From Amycolatopsis sp. NBC_00345 (GTDB lineage: Bacteria; Actinomycetota; Actinomycetes; Mycobacteriales; Pseudonocardiaceae): a stretch of 64,000 nt of DNA. Shown piece by piece: positions 1 through 8,345 of the stretch. Made by a program: the position numbers and the translations under genes. The notes under the pieces were generated by a model, which made no database searches, was not told where the DNA came from, and saw only the letters and a list, made by a program, of their open reading frames with translations. How positions within the stretch are numbered: position 1 is the stretch's first letter; each line of letters starts with the position of its first letter. The stretch covers positions 7,068,001 to 7,132,000 of the forward strand of contig NZ_CP107995.1 in assembly GCF_036116635.1 (NCBI RefSeq), written 5' to 3'.

Positions 1-10
1 AGGGTTCCAG

Positions 11-700
11 GTGACGGAAATCGTGGTCCGCTGGTCGCGGCCGCTGCCCGAGGAGGACCGCTTCCTGCGGCTGCTCGACGACGTCGAGCGCGGCCGGCAT
101 GAGGCGTACCGGCTGGAGCTGGACCAGCGCCGGTTCCTGACCGGCCGGGTGCTGGCGAAGACGCTCGCGGCCGAGCGGCTGGGCGTGCCGGTGGAAACCG
201 TGGCCTTCGACGCCACCTGTGAAGACTGCGGCAAGCCCCACGGCCGTCCCCGGGTGCCGGGCGCGGACCTGGTGCTGTCGATCTCGCACTCGGGCGAGCT
301 GATCGGCGTCGCCGCGACGGACGGGGTGCCGGTGGGCCTCGACGTCGAAAGCGCGAGCCGCCGCGCCGACGCCGGGTTGATCGAGTACGCGCTCAGCCCG
401 GCCGAGCGGGAAGCGGTGGCGGGGCTCTCGGAAACCGAGCGTTCGGCGGCGTTTTTCGTCTACTGGACCCGGAAGGAGGCCGTGATGAAGGCCACCGGCA
501 AGGGCCTGAAGATCCCGCTGCAGAGCATCACTTTCTCGCCGTACAACACACCTGCGGAGCTGGTCGCCTCGAGCGACCCGGCGCTGGACCCGGCCCGCAC
601 GCGGCTGGCGGATCTCAAGGCCGCCGACGGCCACCGCGCGGCCGTCGCCGCGCTGACTTCGGAGGACCTGGCGGTCACCGAGGAGAACTGGCTCCCCTGA
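11..700 (+). CDS. 4'-phosphopantetheinyl transferase (Sfp/EntD type)
   Basis: Transfers the phosphopantetheine arm of CoA to a conserved serine of acyl or peptidyl carrier proteins, activating NRPS, PKS or fatty-acid synthases in the cytoplasm. The 229-residue protein has the family landmarks: a CEDC..HGRP segment near residues 70-80, SISHS at 90-94, the Mg-binding GLDVE motif (D111, E113) and W-T-R-K-E-A near 152-157. The length fits the Sfp/EntD class. The GTG at 11 is the first usable start, but only ten bases precede it, so a longer form or overlap with an upstream gene cannot be excluded. It converges on an isochorismate synthase, which suggests that a siderophore or other nonribosomal cluster lies to the left. 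The family is clear; the carrier-protein partner is inferred. Confidence 0.93.
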   Translation: MTEIVVRWSRPLPEEDRFLRLLDDVERGRHEAYRLELDQRRFLTGRVLAKTLAAERLGVPVETVAFDATCEDCGKPHGRPRVPGADLVLSISHSGELIGVAATDGVPVGLDVESASRRADAGLIEYALSPAEREAVAGLSETERSAAFFVYWTRKEAVMKATGKGLKIPLQSITFSPYNTPAELVASSDPALDPARTRLADLKAADGHRAAVAALTSEDLAVTEENWLP

Positions 701-701
701 A

Positions 702-755
702 CTGACTTGTGAGTGTTTATGACGGTTCTAACCGTCATAAACACTCACGAGTCAG
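702..755. terminator. Palindrome, GTGAGTGTTTATGACGGTT family (bidirectional terminator)
   Basis: Two 26-base arms with one mismatch flank a 2-base centre. The inner part of the arm reads GAGTGTTTATGACGGTT. It lies between the convergent phosphopantetheinyl transferase and isochorismate synthase genes and covers the stop codon of the latter. The same inner arm recurs at 24022-24077, and a variant at 12914-12959. There is no T-run, so termination is inferred from position and stem strength. Confidence 0.75.
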
Positions 756-1906
756 TCGAGGCCCATCGCGCCCAGCAGGGTGCGGAGCTTGGCGATCGTC
801 TCGTCGAACTCGGCCTGCGGGTCGGAAGCCGGGACGATGCCGCCGCCCGCGTAGAGCCGCATGGCCGACGACGCGATTTCGGCGCAGCGGATGGCGACGG
901 CCCACTCGCCGTCGCCGGAAGCGTCGACCCAGCCGACGGTGCCGGCGTAGTACCCGCGGTCGAACGGTTCCAGCTCCTGCACCAGATCACGCGCGGCGGC
1001 GGTCGGCGTGCCGCAGATGGCGGGCGTCGGGTGCAGTGCGGCGGCGAGGTCCAGCGCTGTCACGTCGCGGTCGATCAGCTCGCCGGTGATGGCCGTGCGC
1101 AGGTGCCAGATCGCGGGCGTCGAGACCAGCTCGGGGGCGGCGGGCACGTCGAGCTTCCGGCAGAACGGCCGCAGCGCCTCCACGACGTACTCGATCACCA
1201 CCGCGTGCTCTTCCTGGTCCTTGGGCGACGCCAGCAGGGCCTCGCCGTTCGCCCGGTCGGCCTCGGGGTCGGCGGAACGCGGCATGGACCCGGCGTGCGG
1301 GGTGGTGAACACGGAGCCGCCGGCGCGGGAGAGCAGCAGCTCGGGCGTGGCGCCGACGAGCGTGCGCCCGCCGGGCAGCTCGGCGGCGTAGGTGAAGTGG
1401 CGCGGGTTGCCCGCGGCCAGGTTGCGCACGATCCGCTCGACCGGGATCGGCGCGTCGAAATCGAGGTCCAGTGCCCGCGCGAGCACGGCTTTACGCAGGT
1501 CACGATCACGCAGGGCGGCGACGGCGGCGAGCACGTTCGCCTTGTGGCCCGCCTCGGAGGGCACCTCGCGGGTGGCCGCGGGGGCGGGCAGGTCTTCAGC
1601 GGGCGGTGACGCCGGTGTGGCGGATTCCGCCTGGGCGCGGTGCACGGTCCGCGGCAGGATCAGGTGACCCGGCGTCGTGCTGTCCGGGCCGGTGTCGAAG
1701 GGCAGGGCCCCGACCGCCAGCGGCACGCCGGAGCGGTGCAGCTCCCCGGCCACCGAGCGGGCCAGCCGCCGCGGGTCGGTGTCCGTGACGGTCCCGACCG
1801 AGCCCTGGGCGAGCAGCGCGCGCCGAGCCGTCGCGAACAGGAAGTCGCCACGCTGGTAACGGGCGGTGGTTTCGACCGGGGTCGCCGGTGCGGTACTGGT
1901 CGTCAC
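752..1906 (-). CDS. dhbC: Isochorismate synthase (EntC/DhbC family)
   Basis: Converts chorismate to isochorismate, the first step toward 2,3-dihydroxybenzoate or salicylate in siderophore synthesis and also a route toward menaquinone. The 384-residue protein carries the chorismate-binding fold: the expected general-base lysine in DLRKAVLARALDL (about K139), GATPELLLSR, a KDQEEHAVVIEYV helix, HPTPAICGTPT and the C-terminal YAGGGIVPASDP...E metal site. The N-terminal hundred residues are variable, as is usual. A phosphopantetheinyl transferase lies tail-to-tail with it, which favours the siderophore role, but no DhbA, DhbB or DhbE partner is in the window. Salicylate synthase is the main alternative within the family; the ICGTPT context fits isochorismate synthase. 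Confidence 0.88.
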   Translation of the reverse strand: MTTSTAPATPVETTARYQRGDFLFATARRALLAQGSVGTVTDTDPRRLARSVAGELHRSGVPLAVGALPFDTGPDSTTPGHLILPRTVHRAQAESATPASPPAEDLPAPAATREVPSEAGHKANVLAAVAALRDRDLRKAVLARALDLDFDAPIPVERIVRNLAAGNPRHFTYAAELPGGRTLVGATPELLLSRAGGSVFTTPHAGSMPRSADPEADRANGEALLASPKDQEEHAVVIEYVVEALRPFCRKLDVPAAPELVSTPAIWHLRTAITGELIDRDVTALDLAAALHPTPAICGTPTAAARDLVQELEPFDRGYYAGTVGWVDASGDGEWAVAIRCAEIASSAMRLYAGGGIVPASDPQAEFDETIAKLRTLLGAMGLD

Positions 1907-1935
1907 AGACCCCAGCGTCCCAGGATCCGGGAGTT

Positions 1936-1994
1936 CCGCGGGGAAAGTGTTGCCAGAAGAACACCTTCGGTGTTCGGCCGCACTTTCCCCGCGG
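1936..1994 (-). terminator. Nested double hairpin downstream of mihF
   Basis: Perfect outer arms CCGCGGGGAAAGTG (1936-1949) and CACTTTCCCCGCGG (1981-1994) enclose an inner hairpin GAACACC-TTC-GGTGTTC (1959-1975). It stands between the end of mihF and the start of the isochorismate synthase gene, both on the minus strand. A terminator for mihF is the simplest reading. The inner repeat could also be an operator for the isochorismate synthase gene, but it does not look like an IdeR/DtxR iron box. Confidence 0.6.
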
Positions 1995-2008
1995 TCGCCG
2001 GGATCGAG

Positions 2009-2320
2009 CTACTTGAGCGCGTCGATCAGCGCTTCCCGCTGACGCTCGCCGAGGCCCGCGGCCCGGCGGTCGGGGTCGATCCCCGCCTGCTCGAGCAGTG
2101 CGGCGACCTTGACCGCGCCAAGGCCGGGCACGGCCTTGAGCAGCTGGGTGACCTTCGTCTTCCCGATGGTCTTGTTCTCCTTGGCCTGCTTGAGCACCTT
2201 CTCGATGCTCTCCTTGCCGGACTTGATCGACGCGAGCAGCTCCGAACGCGCCTTACGTGCCTCTGCCGCCTTGGCGAGGGCGTCAGCGCGCTGCTCCGGA
2301 GTCAACGTGGGCAGAGCCAA
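2009..2320 (-). CDS. mihF: Integration host factor, actinobacterial type (mIHF)
   Basis: A small nucleoid-associated DNA-binding protein, unrelated to the HU/IHF alpha-beta proteins despite the name, that bends DNA and affects replication and global transcription in actinobacteria. The 103-residue product begins ALPTLTPEQRADALAKAAEA and ends in a helix-two-turn-helix segment (IGKTKVTQLLKAVPGLGAVK, then QAGIDPDRRAAGLGERQ), matching Mycobacterium and Streptomyces mIHF in length and order. The TTG start at 2320 is chosen because homologs begin at this alanine-leucine-proline and a good ribosome-binding site (GAGAGGAAAGGA) lies seven bases upstream. The open frame extends far upstream without homology, so that stretch is leader. 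Confidence 0.92.
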   Translation of the reverse strand: MALPTLTPEQRADALAKAAEARKARSELLASIKSGKESIEKVLKQAKENKTIGKTKVTQLLKAVPGLGAVKVAALLEQAGIDPDRRAAGLGERQREALIDALK

Positions 2321-2780
2321 CGTAGTGTCCTTTCCTCTCAGGTCTCCGCTTACGCGGCCGACGGCTTTTTCCCGTTGCTTGCAAGTGCAAGCGCTGGCCA
2401 GCCGTCTCTTACCACGGCCCCAGTAAACGCCACACCCTCGAAGAGCGCGCAACCGACACGCACTTATCACCCTCCGACCACCCGTGAGGCAAGCCACCAG
2501 AGGACCCCCGCAGCCTGCGGAAACGTCGGACGTCCCTCCTTTCCCGACCCATTCGGTCACCCGAAAGAGCCTCCATTTCGGCGCAGTTACCACAACACGT
2601 TTTGTTGTCCTGCAAGGAAAAGCGTCAACCAAGTTGATCTTGGGACGGCGCCGCGGCCACCCGATCGCGGGACGGACGCCGGGCGGACGGTTGCCGAAGT
2701 TGACCATGCCCGCCACGCCCGATCCCGATTAGAGTCGGCGGCACCCCAGTTCACCGGCGAACGACCCCCCGGGAGTACCC
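2321..2780. other. 460-base divergent intergenic region, mihF leader and fadD promoter
   Basis: No convincing gene is present. The stretch nearest mihF holds its ribosome-binding site and the perfect inverted repeat GCTTGCA-AG-TGCAAGC (2377-2392), a possible regulator site in the mihF leader. Base composition falls to visibly AT-richer runs around 2560-2650, as expected for promoters of a highly expressed nucleoid protein. No -35/-10 pair with standard spacing could be picked with confidence. Confidence 0.5.
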
Positions 2781-4421
2781 ATGTTGAGCACGATGCAGGA
2801 CGGGCAGCTGTCGCTGGCGAGGCTGCTGCGCCACGGGACGACGGTCCACGCGAAGTCCGAGGTCATCACCTGGACCGGTTCAGAAGCCCGCCGTGAGACC
2901 TACGCCGAGCTCGGCAAGCACGCCGCGCGGCTCGCGAACGCGCTCCGGAGCCTGGGCATCACGGGTGACCAGCGCGTCGGCACGTTCATGTGGAACAACG
3001 CCGAGCACCTGGCCGCCTACCTCGCCGTCCCGGCGATGGGCGCGGTGCTGCACACCCTGAACATCCGGCTGTTCCCGGAGCAGCTGACGTTCGTGGCCAA
3101 CCACGCCGAGGACCAGGTCGTCATCGTCGACGGCACCCTGGTCCCGCTGCTCGCGAAGCAGCTGCCGACCTTCACCACCGTCAAGCACGTGATCGTCGCG
3201 AACGGTGACGCTTCGGCCCTCCAGGCGCCCGAAGGCGTCACCGTCCACGCCTACGACGAGCTGCTGGCCGCCCAGTCCGACGAGTTCGACTGGCCGGAGG
3301 TCGACGAGCGCTCCGCGGCTGCGATGTGTTACACCTCGGGCACTACGGGTGACCCGAAGGGCGTCGTCTACTCGCACCGCTCCATCTGGCTGCACTCGAT
3401 GCAGGTCTGCATGACCGACAGCATGCGGCTGGCGCAGGAGGACAAGGCGCTGGCGATCGTGCCGATGTTCCACGCCATGTCCTGGGGCCTGCCGTACGCG
3501 GCGATGATGGTCGGCGCGTCGATGCTGATGCCGGACCGCTTCCTGCAGCCCGCCCCGATCGCCGCGCTGCTGGCCGCCGAGCGCCCGACGTTCGCCGCCG
3601 CGGTGCCGACCATCTGGCAGGGCCTGCTCGCCCACCTCGACGCGAACCCGCAGGACATCACCCACGTGCGGGAGGTCGTCGTCGGTGGGTCGGCGGCGCC
3701 GCCCTCGCTGATGCACGCGTTCGAGGAGCGCTACGGCGTGCCGATCCTGCACGCCTGGGGCATGACCGAGACCTCGCCGCTGGGCAGCGTCGCCCGCCCG
3801 CCGGCCGACGCCACCGGCGACGAGCGCTGGGCCTACCGCTACACCCAGGGCCGCTTCCCCGCCTCCGTCTCCGCCCGCCTGATCAGCGACGACGGCGAAG
3901 TGCTGCCGTGGGACAACGAGGCCGTCGGCGAGCTGGAGGTCCAGGGCCCGTGGATCGCCGGCGCCTATTACGGCGGTGAAGACGGTGCCCCGACCCCGGA
4001 CCCGGAGAAGTTCCACGACGGCTGGCTGCGCACCGGCGACGTGGGCAAGATCAGCCCGGACGGGTTCCTCACGCTGACCGACCGCGCGAAGGACGTGATC
4101 AAGTCCGGCGGCGAGTGGATCTCCTCGGTCGACCTGGAGAACCAGGTGATGGGCCACCCCGCGGTCGCCGAGGCCGCCGTAGTCGGCATCCCCGACGAGA
4201 AGTGGGACGAGCGGCCGCTGGTCGCGGTCGTGGTCAAGGAGGGCCAGAGCGTCACCGCCGAGGAACTGCGGGAGTACCTCGCCGACAAGGTCGCCAAGTG
4301 GCAGCTGCCGGAGAACTGGACGTTCGTGGACGAAGTCCCCAAGACCAGCGTCGGCAAGTTCGACAAGAAGCGGATCCGCGCGTCCTACTCCGAGGGAAAG
4401 CTCGACATCTCACAGCTCTAA
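2781..4421 (+). CDS. fadD: Medium/long-chain fatty acid-CoA ligase
   Basis: An ATP-dependent acyl-CoA synthetase that activates a fatty acid through an acyl-adenylate. The 546-residue protein has the complete ANL-superfamily set: the P-loop YTSGTTGDPKG near residues 184-194, MFHAMSWGLPYAAMM, HAWGMTETSP near 325, GWLRTGDVG near 414 and the C-terminal PKTSVGKFDKK with the catalytic lysine near 524. The DRAKDVIKSGGEWISS hinge is typical of medium- and long-chain acyl-CoA ligases. Adenylate-forming enzymes are hard to assign by substrate, so chain length is inferred. It stands alone, ending in a strong palindrome, with no beta-oxidation partner nearby. Confidence 0.9.
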   Translation: MLSTMQDGQLSLARLLRHGTTVHAKSEVITWTGSEARRETYAELGKHAARLANALRSLGITGDQRVGTFMWNNAEHLAAYLAVPAMGAVLHTLNIRLFPEQLTFVANHAEDQVVIVDGTLVPLLAKQLPTFTTVKHVIVANGDASALQAPEGVTVHAYDELLAAQSDEFDWPEVDERSAAAMCYTSGTTGDPKGVVYSHRSIWLHSMQVCMTDSMRLAQEDKALAIVPMFHAMSWGLPYAAMMVGASMLMPDRFLQPAPIAALLAAERPTFAAAVPTIWQGLLAHLDANPQDITHVREVVVGGSAAPPSLMHAFEERYGVPILHAWGMTETSPLGSVARPPADATGDERWAYRYTQGRFPASVSARLISDDGEVLPWDNEAVGELEVQGPWIAGAYYGGEDGAPTPDPEKFHDGWLRTGDVGKISPDGFLTLTDRAKDVIKSGGEWISSVDLENQVMGHPAVAEAAVVGIPDEKWDERPLVAVVVKEGQSVTAEELREYLADKVAKWQLPENWTFVDEVPKTSVGKFDKKRIRASYSEGKLDISQL

Positions 4422-4449
4422 CGGGTAAGTCTCCGGCGAGTCGTTGGGG

Positions 4450-4500
4450 CCCTGAAGGCCACCTTGAGGGATTCTGACGCCCTCAAGGTGGCCTTCAGGG
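4450..4500. terminator. Palindrome, CCCTGAAGGCCACCTTGAGGG-type family
   Basis: Perfect 21-base arms (4450-4470 and 4480-4500) flank a 9-base loop just past the fadD stop and before the ABC importer. The arm core is GAAGGCCACCTTGAGGG. A copy differing by one arm base occurs at 48947-48997. Termination of fadD is inferred. Confidence 0.75.
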
Positions 4501-4521
4501 CACGTCGGAGGAGTTCTGGGG

Positions 4522-5826
4522 ATGCAGCAGCGCAACAGACGATCGTTCCTGGCATTGGCGGGAATGAGCGCAGTCGGGGCCGTGGCGGCCGCGTGCGGGT
4601 CGAACACCGGACGGCCGGGTGACCCACCGCCCTCGACGGCGGCGTCGGCCGGGCCGCCGCCCTCGACCAGCGCGCCGAAGGTGACGCTGCAGCAGTGGTA
4701 CCACGCCTATGGCGAAGACGGTGTGCAGGACGCGGTGAAGAACTACGCCGCCTCGTACCCGAACTCGCTGGTCAAGGTGCAGTGGAACCCGGGCGACTAC
4801 GACTCGAAGATCGTCACCGCGCTGCAGAACAGCGCCGTGCCGGACGTCTTCGAGGCGCAGGTGAAGATCGACTGGGTGCGGCAGAACCAGGTCGTGGCGC
4901 TGGACGACATCATCGCGCCGGTCAAGAACGACTTCAGCCCCGCCGTGCTCGCCGCGCAGACCGTGGAGGGCAAGGTCTACGGCATCCCGCAGGCCGTCGA
5001 CACGCAGGTGCTCTTCTACCGCAAGAGTTTGCTGCAGGCGGCCGGCGTGCAGCCGCCGCAGACCGTCGACGAGCTGATCGACGCCGCCGGCAAGCTGTCG
5101 AAGGACGGCGTGAAGGGCCTGTTCGTCGGCAACGACGGCGGGGTCTCCACGCTCACCGGGCCGCTGATGTGGTCGGCCGGGCTCGACTACCTGAAGAACA
5201 ACAACCGCGAGGTCGGCTTCGACGACCCGCGCGCGGCCACCGCGTTCGGCAAGCTGCACACGTTGAACACCAACGGTTCCCTGCTGCTCGGCGCACCCGC
5301 GGACTGGTCGGACCCCGGCGCGTTCATCGACGGCCTCGCCGCCATGCAGTGGACCGGCCTGTGGAACGTGCCGAAGATCCGCGACGCGCTCGACGAGGAC
5401 TTCGGCGTGCTGGCCTTCCCGAAGCTCGACAACAGCGGCGCGCCTTCGGTGCCGGTCGGCGCGTACGGCGCGATGGTGAACGCGAAGAGCGCGCACGTGG
5501 ACGAGGCCAAGGCGTTCGTGAAGTGGCTCTGGATCGACCAGACCAACGACCAGCTGGAGTTCGCCACCCGCTTCGGCTTCCACCTGCCGGCCCGCCAGAG
5601 CCTGGTCGCCAAGGCCGACAGCCTCAGCTCCGGGGTGGGGGCCGACGTCGCGAAGTTCGTGCAGGAGAACAGCCACCTCATCGGCGGTCCGGTGTGGACA
5701 CAGCAGTCGAACACGGCGCTGTCCGACGCCGTCGCGAAGATCGCCAAGGAGGGCGCGGACCCGGTGGCGCAGACGAAAACCGCGGTGGGCGTCGCGCAGG
5801 CCGAGCTGAAGCGCCTGTTCGGATGA
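4522..5826 (+). CDS. Extracellular sugar-binding lipoprotein of an ABC importer
   Basis: Captures a carbohydrate outside the membrane and delivers it to the two permeases encoded next. The 434-residue precursor starts with an arginine-rich Tat-like region (RNRRSFLALAGMSAVG) and a lipobox ending VAAAC, so it should be a membrane-anchored lipoprotein. A Pro/Ser-rich linker (about residues 30-55) precedes a type-1 solute-binding fold. MQWTGLWNVPKIRDAL and FAFPKLDN-like segments resemble the MalE/UgpB family. It starts the operon and overlaps the first permease gene by four bases. No ATPase follows, so energy probably comes from a shared MsiK/MalK-type ATPase elsewhere, as in many actinobacteria. 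The sugar cannot be told. Confidence 0.9.
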   Translation: MQQRNRRSFLALAGMSAVGAVAAACGSNTGRPGDPPPSTAASAGPPPSTSAPKVTLQQWYHAYGEDGVQDAVKNYAASYPNSLVKVQWNPGDYDSKIVTALQNSAVPDVFEAQVKIDWVRQNQVVALDDIIAPVKNDFSPAVLAAQTVEGKVYGIPQAVDTQVLFYRKSLLQAAGVQPPQTVDELIDAAGKLSKDGVKGLFVGNDGGVSTLTGPLMWSAGLDYLKNNNREVGFDDPRAATAFGKLHTLNTNGSLLLGAPADWSDPGAFIDGLAAMQWTGLWNVPKIRDALDEDFGVLAFPKLDNSGAPSVPVGAYGAMVNAKSAHVDEAKAFVKWLWIDQTNDQLEFATRFGFHLPARQSLVAKADSLSSGVGADVAKFVQENSHLIGGPVWTQQSNTALSDAVAKIAKEGADPVAQTKTAVGVAQAELKRLFG

Positions 5827-6734
5827 CGCTGTCCCGGAAGACCCGGGACACGCTTTCGTTCTGGGGGTTCGTCGGCCCGTTCCTGATCGGCCTGGCCGTG
5901 TTCGCGTACCTGCCGATCGGCTGGAGCGTGTACCTGTCGTTCTTCGACGCGCGCAACACGGTGACGCCGAGCGTGTTCGTCGGGCTCGACAACTACGCGC
6001 ACATGCTGACCGACGGGCCGTTCGTGAGCAGCCTGGGCACGTTCAGCGTGTTCGCGCTGTTCATCGTCCCGCTGACGTTCGTGCTGTCGCTGGCGCTGGC
6101 GGTCGGCGTGCACCAGCTGAAGTTCGCGCGCGCGTTCTTCCGCTCGGTGTTCTTCCTGCCGTTCGCCTGCTCGTACGTGGTGGCGTCGCTGATATGGAAG
6201 ACGTCGCTGTTCTCGGGTGTCCGATATGGACTGATGAACACCGTGCTGGGCCTGTTCGGCGTCGACCCGATCGCGTGGACGGGCACGGTCCACCCGCCGT
6301 TGTACTGGATCGTGCTGGTGACCGCGCGGCTGTGGCTGCAGCTGGGCTTCTACATGATCCTGTTCCTGGCCGCGCTGCAGCGGATCCCGCAGCACCTCTA
6401 CGAAGCCGCGTGGCTGGACGGCGCGAAGCCCGGCTGGCCGGTGTTCCGGCATATCACGCTGCCGCAGCTGCGCGCGACGTCGGTGGCCGTGCTGCTGCTC
6501 AACCTGATCAACGCCTACCAGGCCTTCGACGAGTTCTACAACATCATGGGCGACGCGCGCGGCTACCCGCCGTTCGCGCGGCCGCCGCTGGTGTACCTCT
6601 ACTACACGTCGCTGGGCTCCGGCGGGCAGGACCTGGGCCGCGGCAGCGCGGGCGCGGTGATCCTGGCGTTGATCATCGCCGTGGTGACCCTGTTGCAGGG
6701 CAAGCTGTTCCGCTTCGGCGGGAGCGAGGCATGA
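5823..6734 (+). CDS. ABC sugar transporter permease, MalF-type
   Basis: The first of two inner-membrane subunits of the importer. Its 303 residues form about six hydrophobic helices, starting at FWGFVGPFLIGLAVFAYLPIG. The cytoplasmic EAA loop that docks the ATPase reads EAAWLDGAKPGWPVFRHITLPQL-like around residues 200-222. The ATG at 5823 overlaps the upstream stop (ATGA), indicating translational coupling, and the 3' end overlaps the next permease in the same way. The family is unmistakable; the substrate is unknown. Confidence 0.92.
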   Translation: MTLSRKTRDTLSFWGFVGPFLIGLAVFAYLPIGWSVYLSFFDARNTVTPSVFVGLDNYAHMLTDGPFVSSLGTFSVFALFIVPLTFVLSLALAVGVHQLKFARAFFRSVFFLPFACSYVVASLIWKTSLFSGVRYGLMNTVLGLFGVDPIAWTGTVHPPLYWIVLVTARLWLQLGFYMILFLAALQRIPQHLYEAAWLDGAKPGWPVFRHITLPQLRATSVAVLLLNLINAYQAFDEFYNIMGDARGYPPFARPPLVYLYYTSLGSGGQDLGRGSAGAVILALIIAVVTLLQGKLFRFGGSEA

Positions 6735-7546
6735 GGGCCGTACTGCGCTGGACGGCGCTGATCGTCGCGGCGGTGGTGTTCCTGGTGCCGTTCTACCTGC
6801 TGCTGCGCAACGGCCTCGCGTCGCGCTCGGAGATCACGGCGCCGGGCTGGACGCTGTTCCCGTCGGAGCTGCACTGGGAGAACTTCTCGAAGCTGTTCTC
6901 GCAGGAGGACGTCCCGTTCGCGCGCAGCCTGCTGAACTCGGTGATCGTGGCGGTGCTGCAGACCGTCGGCCTGCTGGTGGTGTGCTCGCTGGCCGGCTAC
7001 GGCCTCGCGCGGATCCCGTACCGCCACTCGAAAGCCGTGCTGTACGCGGTGATCGCGACGCTGATGATCCCGACGTCGGTGACGTTCGTGCCGAGCTTTG
7101 TCGTCGTGTCGACACTGGGCTGGCTCTCGGACTTCCGCGGGCTGGTGATCCCGGGCCTGTTCAGCGCGTTCAGCGTGTTCCTGTTCCGGCAGTACTTCCT
7201 GGACTTCCCGCGGGAGCTGGAGGAGGCGGGCCGCATCGACGGGCTGACCCGCTGGGGCGTCTTCCGGCGCATCGTCGTGCCCAACTCCCGCCCGTTCTTC
7301 GCGGCGATCGCGGTGATCACCGTGATCGGCAGCTGGAACGCGTTCCTGTGGCCGCTGATCATCGCGCAGTCCCCGGACTCGTGGACGGTGCAGGTCGCGC
7401 TATCGGGTCTGCTGACCGCGCAGAACCCCCAGCTGAACCTGCTGTTCCTGGCCGCGGCGGTGTCGATCCTGCCGATTGTGCTGCTGTTCGCGTTCCTGCA
7501 GCGGTACCTTGTCCGAGGGGTGACGGAATCGGGCTTGAAGGGCTGA
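6731..7546 (+). CDS. ABC sugar transporter permease, MalG-type
   Basis: The second membrane subunit, 271 residues with six predicted helices. The EAA loop (EEAGRIDGLTRWGVFRRIVVP, about residues 165-185) and the C-terminal QRYLVRGVTESGLKG are standard for MalG-like permeases. The ATG at 6731 overlaps the preceding stop codon. The operon ends here: binding protein, MalF-like, MalG-like, with no ATPase and no glycosidase. The absence of an adjacent hydrolase leaves the sugar unassigned. Confidence 0.92.
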   Translation: MRAVLRWTALIVAAVVFLVPFYLLLRNGLASRSEITAPGWTLFPSELHWENFSKLFSQEDVPFARSLLNSVIVAVLQTVGLLVVCSLAGYGLARIPYRHSKAVLYAVIATLMIPTSVTFVPSFVVVSTLGWLSDFRGLVIPGLFSAFSVFLFRQYFLDFPRELEEAGRIDGLTRWGVFRRIVVPNSRPFFAAIAVITVIGSWNAFLWPLIIAQSPDSWTVQVALSGLLTAQNPQLNLLFLAAAVSILPIVLLFAFLQRYLVRGVTESGLKG

Positions 7547-7615
7547 GCCGGCCGTAACGGCACCCGCCCGCCGCGCGACCACCGGGGGATACCCCGCAGA
7601 ACCAGGAGCTTCCCG

Positions 7616-8053
7616 ATGACCGACCCGTACCAGCAGCAGCCCTACCCCGGCCAGGCCTACCCGGGTTACCAGCCTTCGGCGCCACTGCCGGTGCCCTACA
7701 ACGGGGGCCAGTACGCGTCGCCCTACCCGGGGCAGTACCCGGGCTACGGGGTGCCGATGGTCCCGATGGTGCCGCTGCGCACGAGCGGGCTCGCGGTGGC
7801 CGGCATGGTGGTCGGGATCATCGCGCTGCTCAGCTTCTGGGTGCCGTTCTTCGACATCATCGTGGCCGCCGCGGCGATCGGGCTGTCCTGGGCGGGCATG
7901 GTGCAGGGGCGGAAACCGGGCTGGACCGGCAGCGGCATGGGCATCGCGGGCCTGGTGTGCGGCATCCTCGCCGCCATCCCCGGGGTGATCTTGCTGGTGC
8001 TGTTCTTCACCGTGGCGGCCGCCGGCACCACCAGTTGCGCGGTGTATTGCTGA
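7616..8053 (+). CDS. Small DUF4190-like membrane protein with Pro/Tyr/Gln-rich N-terminus
   Basis: Of unknown function. The 145-residue protein has a disordered N-terminal half made of PYQQQPYPGQ/YPGYQ-like repeats (residues 2-50). Two hydrophobic hairpin helices follow (about 60-85 and 105-135), separated by a short polar loop with KPGWTGSG. This arrangement is typical of actinobacterial DUF4190 proteins. A ribosome-binding site (AGGAGCTT) precedes the ATG. It stands 70 bases after the importer operon and may be co-transcribed with it, but nothing ties the functions together. Confidence 0.8.
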   Translation: MTDPYQQQPYPGQAYPGYQPSAPLPVPYNGGQYASPYPGQYPGYGVPMVPMVPLRTSGLAVAGMVVGIIALLSFWVPFFDIIVAAAAIGLSWAGMVQGRKPGWTGSGMGIAGLVCGILAAIPGVILLVLFFTVAAAGTTSCAVYC

Positions 8054-8248
8054 GGCGAGTCGGACTCGAGAGGCCGAGCCGGACGTAACGCCTGATCGCG
8101 GAACGGCTCTCCTCGCCGTGCTGCCGATCGCCTTCGGCCCCTTCACGTCGGACACCTGACGTTCCAGCCCCGGGGAAGAGTGACCACGACCTTCGGCGGT
8201 ATGCCTCCCCCGGCCGCCTGTGACAAAGTCGTCCGCACTGTCACGATG

Positions 8249-8269
8249 AACATGAGTGGTCTTCATGTT
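8249..8269. promoter_or_regulatory. Inverted repeat AACATGA-N7-TCATGTT upstream of the metallophosphoesterase
   Basis: Perfect 7-base arms lie about 80 bases before the metallophosphoesterase start, in a 292-base gap (8054-8345) that otherwise holds no recognisable gene. It may be an operator. A TTGTTCATCGG sequence follows at about 8281, but I could not fit a convincing PhoP direct-repeat box. Confidence 0.35.
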
Positions 8270-8345
8270 TTGCTCGTCCCTTGTTCATCGGGCCGCCACC
8301 GTCGTCCGGCAGCGTGCCGGACCAGACGACAACCGGGGAGCGAAG

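Noticed and set aside
1907..2008. Iron box (IdeR/DtxR) upstream of isochorismate synthase
   Set aside because: The inverted repeat there is GAACACC/GGTGTTC, which does not match the TTAGGTTAGGCTAACC-type consensus.
4695..5820. Long plus-strand frame inside the sugar-binding protein gene
   Set aside because: Arg/Gly-rich shadow frame that becomes meaningful only where it enters the permease at 5823.
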